Part shown: one piece after another, positions 11,086 to 24,000 of the stretch
How the letters are laid out: each line of letters opens with the position of its first letter
Numbering within the stretch: the first letter of the stretch is position 1
From: Paralichthys olivaceus
Taxonomy: Eukaryota; Chordata; Actinopteri; Pleuronectiformes; Paralichthyidae
DNA length: 64,000 nucleotides
Assembly (NCBI RefSeq): GCF_024713975.1
Contig: NC_091098.1
Coordinates: 27,630,316-27,694,315 of the forward strand
Direction of reading: 5' to 3'
The notes under the pieces: model-generated
What the model was told of the DNA's origin: nothing
Databases searched by the model: none
What the model saw: the letters and a program-made list of their open reading frames with translations, nothing else
Translations under genes and position numbers: made by a program

Positions 11086-14000
11086 ATGGCTGTGAACGTG
11101 TACTCGACCTCAGTGACCAGCGACAACCTAAGTCGTCATGACATGCTGGTTTGGATCAATGAGTCTCTACAGATGAACCTCACCAAGATTGAAATGTTGT
11201 GTACAGGTAAGTTTGGTTTCTGATATTATAATATTCCACAGCTACGTTTACCTCTTTCTTTAGAGGAACTTTATCTCAACCTCCTCCACTGTCGCCGTGT
11301 TTGTTGTCAGAGACTCCGCTCTGTAAAGACAAAATAAATGAACCTGCTGACTCAGCTGCTGATTTCACCTCTTCTGCTCATCTGATCAGTGTCTTGATTT
11401 GCAGTTGGTGCTAACACTGTAATACTACCTTAAGAAGTGGATCAAACCTGCTGTGCATTCATCACTTCCAAAAAAACATTGTTCAAAACAAGTGATGGTG
11501 ACAAAAAGGAATATTTTATCCAATTGCCTAAACCACATGACCTGCTGATACCTTCATACTGTTTCACACCCACCGTCCTGTGTCGTACCTCTGCAGATGT
11601 AACAGACAATAGTAATGATAGTGCCAAACCGATCATGTGGCTAAAATAGAGTTACAGCGTGTCAGGTAGGAGGAGCATAAGAAAGCACATGAGCTAATTT
11701 CTGGTTATCTGATTTATATCATGATGTTTATCAATATCGACCTGATATGTAAAAATGATCGTGATAAGGTTTTCCCCTGAGCGCCCAGCCCACACGCCCT
11801 GTCATGATTTTACAGTAGCAGATATAAACAACTGAAGATTTCGTGGTCAATGTTTTTGCTGCAGGTGCCGCCTATTGCCAGTTCATGGACATGCTGTTCC
11901 CCAACTCGGTGCCTCTGAAGAAAGTGAAATTCGGTGCCAAGCTGGAACATGAATACATCCACAACTTCAAGCTTCTGCAGGTTTCCTTCAAAAAGATGGG
12001 AGTTGACAAAGTAAGTGGCACACCTACATGTCTGCTTGAAATCACATGGTGTATCTGGGCCTGTCCTGTATCGTCTCATATTACGTGGCAGTTGAGTTTA
12101 TTTGTTGTTGACTGAAAAAAAAATCCTGAATCAAGTCATGACGCAGCTTGAAAATCTCTTACAAAGCCTCACATGGATGCAGCTACAGATCTTCAAGTTG
12201 AATTTAAAACCATGATATGATCAAAACATAGAATACTGGAGAAATAAATGACAACACATGTCATCTGTTCTTTTACAAGTTAATCGTTGCCCTCGCTATT
12301 GCCTTGAAAAAAAGAGCCAACGTGAATCTGCAAATAAATCTTTATATAAAACTGTATGTGAGCGCTTCTGCTCACCTCTGAGACTCTGGATATTCAAGAG
12401 AGACACCGGACCTGCAATGTGCGCCAGCACCTGACGCAGAAGAAGCGGCTGCAACCATCCTGCAGAGGCGGGTCGGTTTTGTTCGGTATCTCCAGTACTG
12501 TTAGAATTTTGGCATCAACTTGGTACCAAAGTATCGGTTCTCGTGACATCTGTAAGTGAGGCTGCATTTTCTGGAGCTGCCTCATAATAAAAATCTACAG
12601 CACTGAATATGAGAGGAGGTGAATTGTGATGCCTGATTGTTATTGTGCACCTGCACCTACTCTTAAACACTGCAGCGAGACTTTACTCCAAACTTTCTCT
12701 TGTCACAAACTGTCCAGACAAATCACCCTCACAGTGACTGCGCTGTATTGTGATGTCGGCCATTTGAAGACGCGAGTAACAACGCTGCTTTGACGAGACT
12801 GTTTTGACTCCTGATCACTGTGGTAGCTTGTTCAAACTGAGTAGTACTTCCTGCTGCTTGATATAAGAAGTGAAGCTCCTGTCGTCCCTCCCAACCAGCC
12901 ACGCTGCTGATCTGCTCATGAGTCATTTTGTTTTTATAACCAGTGTTTGCTCAGCTTCACTGTGGATCCAGTTACTACTGCAGTGTTTCCAGTGGATGGA
13001 GTTGTATCAGCGGAGGTAAAGCCAGTGTGCACGGGACAAATGACTGTCATGATATAATTAATGTGACGTGCAAACAAGGGATAGAAAACAAGCAAATGTT
13101 AATGTTCCCTCGTTTTAAACGTCCTGTGCCGCCCCAGCATGATGCTCCATACCTAGATCCTTCTCAATGGACTCTCCTCTCTCATCCAGCTTTGACCCAA
13201 AAGGTTTTCACTTCACCTCGGCTGCTTCCCTGTGTGTCACTCTGAGAGAGTGAGTGAATGTGGGCGGGGCCAGCCCTGTGCATGCGTGCATGCCTCGTTC
13301 TCAGACACAAAGAGAAGCAACACAACTCACTCACTAAATGTTGGTGACATTCTTGTATAAATAAACACGATGTGCAATTTATTGAGGTCACCAAAGTTAT
13401 CAAGTTAATATTTGTTTAGGATCAGTCCATACAGTAATTATCAGGACAGACCTCCTCGGTTCACCAGCTGCTAAACGCATGTGGGAGAAACGCTGCTGCT
13501 GTCATGTCTTCATCAATCAGAGTAAAAATGAGACTGTGCACCAGCAGAAATATTACTGACTTGCTCGGGTGACTTTTCTAAGCTCCGCAGAGTTCACCAG
13601 ACTCAACGTCGTGGTTTAGTTGACTAACTTTAGTATGTGTCGTTCGCACAGTTCGTCATTTTCTGACACTTTTGAAACAAAAGACGAAGTTGAGTGGAGA
13701 TATGAAGCAGTGTGGCATCATGGGAGTTATTTGATGATTAGCTGCTGATCTGTGAAAAGAGGAAAGAAGTCAAACGTCAGGTCTTCATCAGCTGAGTTCG
13801 TCTTCATTATCAGAGGCTTTTCAATAGAAGGTGAAGTGCATTAGTAATAACTTCAAAACAGGGCGTGTCCGGCTCAATCTTCCTTTGTTTCCTTTGCTGC
13901 TATAATTTATTCATGAGCCACTTCCTGTCAGTTTCCTCCAGCTTCCTCTTGTCATGCGTGTTTCAGCAGAAACAACATTGTTTGTATTTTTCCTGCACAG

Positions 14001-16279
14001 GCCACATGTTGTTAGTTAGTCGTTTTATTCCCAGGTCACTTTGTGTTTCACTTGACACTGATGACATTTGTAGTTATAGGCCCCACCCACACAGATACGT
14101 TTTCATGGCACACCAACTCAACGCTACAGATTTGTCTCACATCCATTCTACTCTGGAGTTTTAGAATCGCTAAAACTAAAATGTTTTTAAACACTGCTGG
14201 TCCCATTTGAGTTTTTCAGGGCGATGCTGTAGTCTGGACGACTTTTGGAAACGATGACGCAGCCACTCTCAACCTCTACATGATTGGTTCTTTCAGATCA
14301 TTCCCGTGGACAAACTGGTGAAGGGGAAGTTTCAGGACAACTTTGAGTTCGTCCAGTGGTTTAAAAAGTTCTTTGATGCCAACTACGATGGGAAGGAATA
14401 CGATCCAGTGGAGGCAAGGCAGGGCCAGGACGCCGTGTCCTCATCCAACCCCACCACATCAGCACTCAACAAACCCCCGAAGAAGGCCATAAATCAAGGT
14501 CAGGGGGGCGAGTGAGTCTTAATGTGATTATGATCGATGGCAGGAAAATAATAATCTGTCACGTGTGTCTTCAGCTCCCCAGAGGCCACCCGTCGCCAAG
14601 GTGGCGCCAAAGTTGGCTCCGGTGAGCGTGAGGAAAACGGGGATGGGAGGAGCCGATGAGGAGAGGGCGGAGCTCATGAATGAGGTGAGCGCACCACAGA
14701 AAAAAAGAATCAGCATGGAAACATGATGTCAGAGGTAGAAACAATAGGTAATGATGAGTTTTTCCCGCAGCTGGAGATCCTGAAATCCACCTACCAGGAC
14801 ATGGAGAAGGAGAGAGACTTTTATTTTGGTAAGCTGCGGAACATTGAGCTGATCTGTCAGGAGAAGGAAGGCGAGAGTGACCCCACCCTGCAGAGGATCA
14901 TTGACATCCTCTACGCCACAGACGTGAGTGTCCGCTTTTCTTTTCTTTATTTACATTAAGTCTGTTGTTGCTAATTCATTTTGAAGATTGAGTTCCATTC
15001 CATCATATCGTCAAGTAAAAAAGACGAATTGTCCTCTGAGCCAAAGTTCTCCACTGTCGTCCTGAACTTTTAAAAACACGTCAGTCAAACACACGTTCCC
15101 TCATCACCGGGATCACACTCCTTCATTTATTGACCGACCCCATCAAATGCAGTTTTTGTCCTGTTCAGTGAATGAGTCCGAAGGTTTGATAAAATAAATA
15201 AAAAGATGTTATGAGTTGTGTTTTCAATGTGAACAATGTTTGACTCTGAGTTAAAGGAAAAGTGTTAAATAAAGTACGTCACCAGCTTTATTTAGAAATA
15301 CACATCCCATGAGCCTCTGACATGTTCTTGGTTCGGTACCAGATTAAAACCATTTGCTCTGTCAACTGCTGCTGATGCCGTTGTGAATTCCTGCAGAGGA
15401 ATGTCCTGCAGCTCGTTTACTGAGGCTCAAATTCTTCACTGATTCTTGTCCAGGAGAAAATATTAACCCATGAAGACCTGATGTAAGCGGGAGTATCAAC
15501 CCCCGTCACCCATCGGGTTGTGAGCTGTTCATTGTCGCGTTGTTGCGACGACACTACGAGCTTGTGAGCGAGTCTTCAAAATAAAGGAAAAAGTCAAAAG
15601 TGAAAAAGGTTGTGTCTGAAATTACTCACTCATTTATTCCTCCTTGTTTACGATTCAGTGAAGTCATCAGCAAAGAAAACAAAATGGCTCCGGCCCAGAC
15701 AACATTAAAAATCTTTATTTTAAACTTTCTATTCATGCTTCTAGAAGTATATAGCGTTTAAATTTAAATGTAGAAATAAACTTGTTGGCTGGACTTGACG
15801 ACTCGGATTTGTCTCCTGTCATAAAAAAAAACATTTTTGGGACGAACCTTAAAACAGACGGTTTTATAATGTGGGTTTGAAATTCTGAAAAATAAAAACC
15901 TGTCTGTCTCTGTCCTCATGATGAGAATAATGAGTCGAAACAGAAGAAGCCCTCTCTCCTCCTCTTTCACACATTTTTCCTCCTTCCACTTCTGTAAGTG
16001 CAATGCATGATGGTAAATGTGGTTTGTACACTACTTTGCACCACGTGTCCTGAGGGAGCCGTTTCCTAACATTCAGACAGATCTACAGTGTGGAGCTGAA
16101 CAAACAGCAGCAGTGAGACACAGTCAACACATTATCTGCTGAGCTGGATGATGAAGCGTCTCTGGTTCTCATCTCTCTCTCTCCCTCCCTCCCTCTCTCT
16201 CTCTCCCTCGCTCTCTCGCTCTCTCTCTCTCCAGGATGGCTTTGTGATACCTGATGCTGAGGAGCCAGAGGAGTTTTAA
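11086..16279 (+). CDS. mapre1: Microtubule-associated protein RP/EB family member 1 (EB1)
   Basis: EB1 tracks growing microtubule plus ends and recruits SxIP and CAP-Gly partners. Coding exons: 11086-11206, 11865-12010, 14297-14498, 14575-14684, 14771-14923, 16235-16279. All phases join to a complete 258-residue protein (human EB1 is 268). The start [20 protein letters not shown] is the invariant EB1 N-terminus. Calponin-homology domain at about 14-116 ([27 protein letters not shown]), Pro/Ala-rich linker about 117-185, EB-homology coiled coil about 190-245 ([18 protein letters not shown]), acidic tail. It ends EEF rather than the EEY I know from human EB1; the aromatic end should still suit CAP-Gly binding. 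It lies immediately downstream of dnmt3b, the same order as human 20q11. The paralogue letter is not assigned. Confidence 0.97.
12011..14296 (+). other. mapre1 intron 3, transposon-like debris
   Basis: No exon seen. The part around 12480-12560 (TTGGTACCAAAGTATCGG) and the part around 14070-14260 look like worn fish DNA-transposon sequence, but I could not find matching ends. The assignment to any family is a guess. Confidence 0.3.
16169..16234 (+). repeat. Long CT tract at mapre1 last acceptor
   Basis: About 66 nt of nearly pure C/T run directly into the CAG of the final mapre1 acceptor, forming an unusually long polypyrimidine tract. Confidence 0.85.
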
Positions 16280-18013
16280 TGCTCAAGACTACAAGCAACT
16301 TGTCTCTCAGACGCCCTGGTCTACAAACGAGATCTTTCCTCACGCCATGTTTGGTTTTTATATCTGACACCAAACCTGATCTTGACTTGTGGCCCCTCAC
16401 ACCCCCCCCACCCCCACCCCCTTCTTCTTTCCTGAATCCTAACCTGCCGGACGTCTTCTCCTCATCTTCAGCCCGTCATACACAACTCCACCCCTTCTTC
16501 CCCAAAAGGTCTCTGACCAATTATCAACAACGATCAAGCCTCGGTCACTGCCACTCCTCTACACAGTTGCCCCCCCACCCCCCTCGCCTGGAATCCCAAC
16601 CTTCCCAAAACCAGATGGTGCATTACATGTCTGGTTTTAGAAATGGACGTCAGTGTGATAAACACAGTGATGTTCTGTGTGTATGTGTGCGTGTGTTAAA
16701 ACATCCATTGAAACAAATCAAACGTGACGAACCTCCTCTGAAGACCCGGCTGTCGAGTCACAGACCACTTTGTCCCAGACTTCCCCGACAGTTGGCTGCG
16801 TGATGAGTCTCCTCTTCACGCAGAGTTCATCCATTTGGAGGAAGATGAGGAGAAAAACGGAAGCGTAGTTTATTATTGATTGTAGCAATTTTTTCAAGCT
16901 GGCGCGATTTAAAATGTCCAGTGTGATTTGAGGAGCAGGTTTGCAGAAAGTAAAACGTAGAAGATATGAAGGAAAAGGTCAAACCTGTGAAGGGCTCAGG
17001 TTCAGTCTGTGACGAGGCAACAGTCGGGTTCTTCTCTCGGCCTTTTTCCACCTGTGACAAACTGTCACCGTGTTGATTTGTCGTGTTCAGCTTCAGATGA
17101 GCTTTTGTAAATTTATGCTACTGTTTTATCACATTTTTTCCTCCCGTCTGGCAGAGTTCCGTTTTTTTGGGCTGCAGTTTTCTCGCAGCAGTTCGTGTTT
17201 TTGCCGCTCACACGCTCCCGCTTCACCTCATGTTTCACTCTTTGAAAACGTGCGATTCTTTCTACCAGGAAAGTGGCTTACTCTTCCGGTTGATGTGAGA
17301 CTAAGTTTCTGAAGCTTTTGCGGGCGGTGGCCTTTTTGATCAACATGCCAATGTTTAGTAAGAAAGTGCTAAAATACAGTTAGAGACTGCATGATTGTTT
17401 TCATATGTTTTTGTCTTTTTGGAAAAGTCTGTTTTAAGGAAGATGCACTGTTTGATACCAGTGGCCTTTAATCAGCCCCTCGCCCATAAGAAAAATATGA
17501 ATCATTCCGAAAGGATGATGGGAAATCCAGAGCAGCCACCTGACAAACACTGTGAGCTCGGACTGTGGCTGCTCATTGTAGCCAGTCGCATGACCTGAGT
17601 GAAGCTGTGAGTGGCTTGTTTCTTCAGGTCATCACTGAAACTTCAAAACAAAGTGTGATCAATCTGTAAGTACAAACTTCACGTTGCCGCTCTGAGGGCG
17701 TCTCCGTGTTTTGTACTTCCACACCCTGATTCATTTTTAATATTAATATTGTTTATCGTGGATCTGATTTGAGACCAGTTTTTGTAAAATATAATTTCTG
17801 ACAAGTTTGTATCTGATTAGAAACAAACGAGTGTTGATTTCACACAAACAGTAAAACACAACTCTATCTTAATGGCCTTATTCATAAAGATTCTTTGTTC
17901 CAACAGTAAATATTCTTCATAACTTTTCCTCTAACTTTACTGTATGTCTCTACTGTTCTGGGTAAATGTTTGTGCTGTGACGGTCGTATTTTTAAATGTG
18001 TTCTGAAAATAAA
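16280..18013 (+). other. mapre1: mapre1 3' untranslated region
   Basis: No coding potential beyond chance frames. C-rich stretches occur near 16405-16440 and 16570-16590. A canonical AATAAA lies at 18008-18013. The extent is inferred from that signal; EB1 mRNAs are known for long 3' UTRs. Confidence 0.5.
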
Positions 18014-20059
18014 GTACGTTGGAGGTATTTTGGATAAAGGCTCAGATGTGTTGCAGAGCGCCTGTCTTCCATTGAATGATCAAAAAGAAAAAAACATTTG
18101 CTAAAAACAAATTTAATGCAAGTTGAATTTGAATCAAGTATTTCTGGTGAATTATCAATTTTTAAAAATCTTTGAGCTGTGATCAAAGCGACGGCTGCAG
18201 ACGTATGAATTCATGTTCTGTTAAAGATCTGTTTGTCCAGTCGATCACGCACTGAAAGTGCTGTAGCTAAATGTGTTAGCTTCATGCTAGCTCAAAGGCC
18301 TTTAACAAAACACCTGGGTTGACCTGAACTTTGTTCTCTGGTTGTTTCAGTTAAAACCATCTTACGTTTCGTGGACCATGTGTGATGTAGATGTTGGAGC
18401 TCGGTTACACTCTGACTCGTGACTCAGATCTAAGTGCTGACGGACTCTGAGTTTCTACATCCGTGTCTGATGAACAATGTCCCACTTGTTTTCTCTGTTA
18501 TGGTCCTTTTTATTTTTTTTAATGCAGCAAGAAAATAATGGTGTAGTGGTTTGTAGCAGAAGCTCCATCTTCTCCCTCTGCCTCAGTTCATGTGATTCAC
18601 TGCTGAGCAGCAGAATGAAGCTGTTGTGATTGGGTCTTTGTTCAGTTACACACTTTAAGCTGCTGAGAGTTTTCAGACGTTTCAGGCCGAGCTCCATCAC
18701 ATCCTCGTGAACCAAATGTTCATTTCAGGTGTTGATTTCAAAAGCATCAGCAACTGAAAGTCAAAACTAAAACTCAACGCTCTGACGTACGGACGCAACA
18801 TAACAGCAAACTGTCTCTGGAAGTTAAAAAAAAAAAAAAAGGTGTCCCCCCCCTTTCACCTCTTTTGAAGCAATTGAATATAATTAAAACCTACTGGTAT
18901 CAGGAAAGTTTTTTTATTCACTTTAGTTTTTTTGCTTGATCAATTTTTGAACTATCGATGAAACGTCAAAGATGTCTCTCATGTCTCAGACGATCAAAAG
19001 CTGAAACCAGGAAACGTTTCTCGTGTTTGTTTTAACAGTTGATAATCAGCACAAAGATCCACTAACAGATGAACAGTTCAAGCTGCTGAATATTCACACC
19101 GAAAGTTTTAATAAAAACAAAGCTGAACAAATAACTAAAGATCAACTGAGATCAGTTCAAACCACTGAGAAGTTATTAAAACCAGAGTTTATCTCCAATG
19201 TTCAGCAGCAAACTTTAAAACATGAAGAACTCTGAGCAGAGTTTGGTCATTTGTTACAGCAGAAGCTCTGTTGGATCAGGAAGCAGAGGATCATGGGTAT
19301 GATGTGATGCGACGCGGTCACTTTGATTTTACATGAAACCATTTCATTACCACATGCGTCTCTAGGGGGCGCTGTTGCCCAGTGACAGACACTTCAGTCA
19401 CTGGTCAGCTGATAGGAAGATTTCTTTAATGGATGATTTCCAGATGTAGTAAAGTATCTTATATGTTGTGTCGACTGTTCAGGTCAGTGATTGTGTGTTT
19501 AATTGCCCGAGTGTTAACGAGCTTCATGAGGAGTTCATGGTTGCTGTGGGATACGTCGTTATGATCTTAAGGCCTTGATTCAGATCAGTGGTGACATCAC
19601 ATCGTTAGGCTCTGACCTCTGACCTTTTTCCCTTGTAGCAATCAGTGTGTTCACTGTGGGCGAGTGACACTGACTCTCTCTCTCTGACGTGTTTGTTAAA
19701 AATATGATGAACTCGATTTTCTGGAATCAAGTTTCGTACAAACAATAAAACTGAATTTCCTAATCAATCAGAATCTGCAGTTTATTGAATCTCTTCTCTT
19801 GTGTCCTGAAATTATGAATCAGTTCATTCAACGCACATTTAAGAACTATGACAGCTGTCAATCAAATACAGTGAAATAATAAATGGCCGACATAAAACTG
19901 ACCTATAAAAAAATGATTAGTATTAAAATCACAATGAGTTTGCCACATGTTTTACCTGATGTTTGACCGTATGTGTCTTGTATGTTAACATCTTTTCATT
20001 ATAAGCTTTATTGAATAAATCAGTGTTCTCTTGTTTCCTTTTAGTATATATATAGTTTT

Positions 20060-20096
<37 letters not shown>

Positions 20097-20430
20097 TTTT
20101 CTATTCCCTTTTAAAGAATGAATAAGTGTAAAGCACAGTCCTGATCCATCAGAGGTGGATTTTAATTCATATTTTAAATGTATCATCACATTTTTACTTT
20201 AGAAATCCGTTGGTGTGAGAACTGTTCTTTAAATGTGTAAAATCCTGAAGAATCATTGTAAAGGTTTGTTGAAGTCTCTTCCTCGAACAGGCCCTGCTCA
20301 TGTAGACAGATGTTTCATTCACTCTGTGTTTAAAGTTGTAGAAACATGTTTCAGGGTTTTGTGTTTCCAGAAAAGTTCACTGTCGCTTTTACGGGAAAAA
20401 CAATCGTGTGAATTCTGAGCTTTACCAGCG
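18014..20430. other. Intergenic region mapre1-acss2
   Basis: No gene recognised. It holds an A run near 18826, an AATAAA at 19744-19749 that could serve a longer mapre1 3' UTR, and an (AT)n tract at about 20060-20092. All frames here are short and without recognisable motifs. Confidence 0.5.
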
Positions 20431-20431
20431 G

Positions 20432-20460
20432 CACGTGAACGCCCCGTGAGCTGTGATTGG
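20432..20460. promoter_or_regulatory. E-box CACGTG plus inverted CCAAT, acss2 promoter
   Basis: CACGTG at 20432-20437 and ATTGG at 20456-20460 sit in a GC-richer block about 570 bp before the acss2 ATG. Mammalian ACSS2 is regulated by SREBP together with NF-Y; an E-box-like element beside an inverted CCAAT fits that, but the assignment rests on motifs alone. Confidence 0.35.
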
Positions 20461-20720
20461 CTGCTGCTGGAGTTGGGACAGAAGAAGAAGAAGCAGCAGC
20501 AGCAGGTGAAGAGACAGAAGAAGAAGAAGCAGCAGCGGGGCGGTCCTCTCTGAAACATCTGAAACATCTGGAAACACCTGAAACATCTGGAAACGGAGTT
20601 CGGACTGAAGCTGCATCAACACTGAGCTTCGTTCAGTTCAAGAGGAACCAACACGTCTGCGTCATTTCCTCCGCTGCAGCTGGACTGAGCTAGCTTAGCC
20701 TGTTAGCTTAGCAGGTCACC

Positions 20721-20760
20721 GTGTGTGTGTGTTTGTTTGTGTGTGTGTGTGCGCGCGCGC
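20721..20760. repeat. (TG)n(CG)n microsatellite upstream of acss2
   Basis: Alternating purine-pyrimidine tract ending in five CG/GC units, a potential Z-DNA former, about 260 bp before the acss2 start codon. Three copies of TGCTAGCATCC follow at about 20910-20944. Confidence 0.9.
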
Positions 20761-21017
20761 AGGACTTCACTTCCAGAACACATCGACCCGGAGCTGCAGC
20801 AGAACCGACCCGGACTTCACTTCACCATCTCGGCTGCACGCGAGGCCTCCAGCGTCGGTGTGTGCGCGTGAAGAGAAATCACGCAGCAGAAGCAGGAAGT
20901 GTGGATGAGCTCTGCTGCTAGCATCCTGCTAGCATCCTGCTAGCTGCACTGGTTCATTGTGCCGCTCAGAGGGGGAGGTGTCAGACATTTCTCTCATCGT
21001 GGTGAAGAGTCACCGAC

Positions 21018-24000
21018 ATGATTCCAGACAAAGCCCCGAAGGAAGACGTCTTCCACGGGTCTGATGACCTGAAGAAGGAGGCTCACATCTCCAGCTTCGA
21101 GAAATACAAAGAGCTGTACATGAAGTCTGTGGAGAGTCCAGGAGGTGAGTCTCTACACGTCTCACTGCTACACACTGCTGCACACTGCTACACACTGCTG
21201 CACACTGCTGCACACTACTGCACACACTCCTACACACTCCTACACACTGCTACACACTACTGCACACTGCTACACACTGCTACACACTACTGCACACTGC
21301 TACACACTGCTACACACTGCTACACACTGCTACACACTGCTACACACTGCTACACACTACTGCACACTGCTACACACTACTGCACACTCCTACACACTGC
21401 TGCACACTCCTACACACTGCTGCACACTCCTACACACCCCTACACACTCCTACACACTGCTACACACTCCTACACACTCCTAAACTTCCTACACACTTCA
21501 CAGAGCGAAGGTCCTGGACACGATCTTCGCTGTCCTCTTTAAATCACAGTTAGCCTCTGACGTTAACGTGTGTTCAGTTAAAGTCTCAGTTGTAAAGAAG
21601 CAGTGACAGTTAAACTCTCCTGAGCTTATTACATCATCACCTGTTGCAGCAAACCTCCACGTTAACTCCCACTGAGCGAGACATCGACACTTCCTCCATC
21701 GTGACACGCTGTAGAGGCGGGTCATGTGAGGTCATCTGAGGTCATCTGAGGTCATGTAAGGTCATGTAAGGTCATGTAAAGCTCCCAGGTGTGAGGTTCG
21801 GACCAGTGACCTGTGTAGAATCCCGTGTTCAGTGTGACGGACACATTTCTTACAATGACGTTCAAAATAAAAAAAAAAAGAGGAATGAAAATGTGACAAT
21901 TCTAAGCTTCCTGTGAATGAAATGACGAAGAGACGGAGCGCTGACTGAACTCCCGTTATAAAGTTTCGCTCCGTCAACTTTATCAACCATCACTTTATAA
22001 ACTAACATTTTTTGACCACGACCCCTCTCTCTCTTTGCTGTAGAGTTCTGGGGAGACATCGCCAAAGATTTCTTCTGGAAGACCAAACACACGGGTCAGT
22101 TCCTCGACTACAACTTTGACGTGACCAGGGGAGAAATCTTTGTCAAGTGTATGGATGGAGCCTCCACCAACATCAGCTACAACCTGCTGGACCGCAACGT
22201 CCACGAGAGGAAACTGGGCGATAAAGTGGCCTTCTACTGGTCAGTGTGTGTGTGGGGGGAGGGGTGAACACCAACAGGATTGAATACAAACGAATGGCAT
22301 GAATGGAGCTTCAGTCGTCCTCTGTCCTTTGTCTTTCTCTCACATTCCTCCTCTCATTCTTTTCTTCCCTCCTCTGTCTCTGTGTTCCTCTTTCTCAATC
22401 TCTGCTCATCTCTTTTATTTAGATTTCCTCATCTTCGTCATTGGACACGAACCTGCTCACATCTTGTTATTCAAGCCTCTTGGCTCATGTTGGTTTTTTC
22501 ATGGAAACACTGAACTTGTTCCTGCTTCTTTCATCATTCTCCTCTTTTGCCCACATTCGCTCTCAAGTTCTTTCCCTTGAGCTTTTCTGCCTCTTTGTCT
22601 TTGTGTCACTGACGTGTCCTGCAGACGAGCCCACGCCAGGCAGCGAGGTTATTCAGGGAGAATGTCCTGTGTGATGATCGTGTGATTGAATGAAACCGTC
22701 ATCGCTGGGATCACAGAAGCAGATGAGCTGAATTTTACGATGGGGGGGGGGGGGGGGCAGGAGAAGTTTTGTTGGTGAAATAATTTGAACTGTGAAGTAA
22801 TGAAGTCCTCAGGGGGAGAAGGAATCCTGTGTTGATGCAAATCAGCTTTTGAGGGAAGCATCATTAAAAAGTGGACCGAGGATGTTTTGCTGGATATTTT
22901 CAGAAAGACGTTAAGTCGTCTGTTCTGCTGCAGCCAGAGTTTTAAATGTTTACTGCGAACGTGTTGAGTTATTATGAGACGTGACTTTTCTTATCAGAAC
23001 TGATTTATTTTCAGACTTTGTGTGGGTGTGTCCTGATAACAGAGTACAGTAGGTCAACGTCAACTCTCAGATGATGTTACGACAGACTGAAGGACAAAGT
23101 GAGGAAGGTTAAAGATGGTGGAGTCAAATCACGAGAAGAGACAACAATGTAAAATCTGTGAAAGTAACGTGAACTGTTTCTTACGATGAACTGTTACGAC
23201 CCAGTCTCCAAATTAGTCCGAGTCAAAGTCCGAGTCGTGCACCAGGAAATGTTTCCACGCTGCCTGGTGCTGTAGGGTTGGGCTGTCAATCAAACGGGGT
23301 CCGATGGGCTCGGATCACGTTTCTAATGTGGAAACACAAGAAATCTTTTGACTGATTGATTCCTGCTGCCACACCGAACACAACACGACAGTAAGAGATG
23401 GACAGAAATCATGAGACAGGACAAGTGTCTCCTCCCAGAACATGAAAGTAAAGTCTCCTTTCAAAATAGTGAAAAATATGATATTCATTTCCGGTCACAC
23501 GGCCTCTGTTGTGCAGTGATTAGGTTTCAAACAACACAAAAAGTTGAAGCTGCAGCTTCAGTGTGAAGCTGAAGTCACACAACTGAGGTTTTCTCTGAGC
23601 TCTACCACACGTGGTGCAGGAGATAAAGTTTGTTCTGATCTGGAGCCGAAGGAAAAACATTTCTTCAACTGGGACACGTCAAACAAAAAGCTTGTGTAGC
23701 TCAGAGTTTTTATCAGTATCCACGTCCAGTATCAGTAATTACACTGTGCTCGACCATGCAGCGAACACGCAGCACATCACGTGCTTCACCGCTCTCACTC
23801 AAACTGTTTGTCAGTGGAGGATCCGCTGCTGTGTCCACCTCCTCCTTTAGACTTTCTACAGGAGCTGTGAGGAGACAGACAAACTTCGTCCTCCAGAGAA
23901 GATCCAGAGAACTGAGGAGATCATGTCTGAAAGCAGCTTCACCAAAACATTCAATATCCAGAAAATACATGTACGTTAAGTTCTTGCCGAGACAAAAGTT

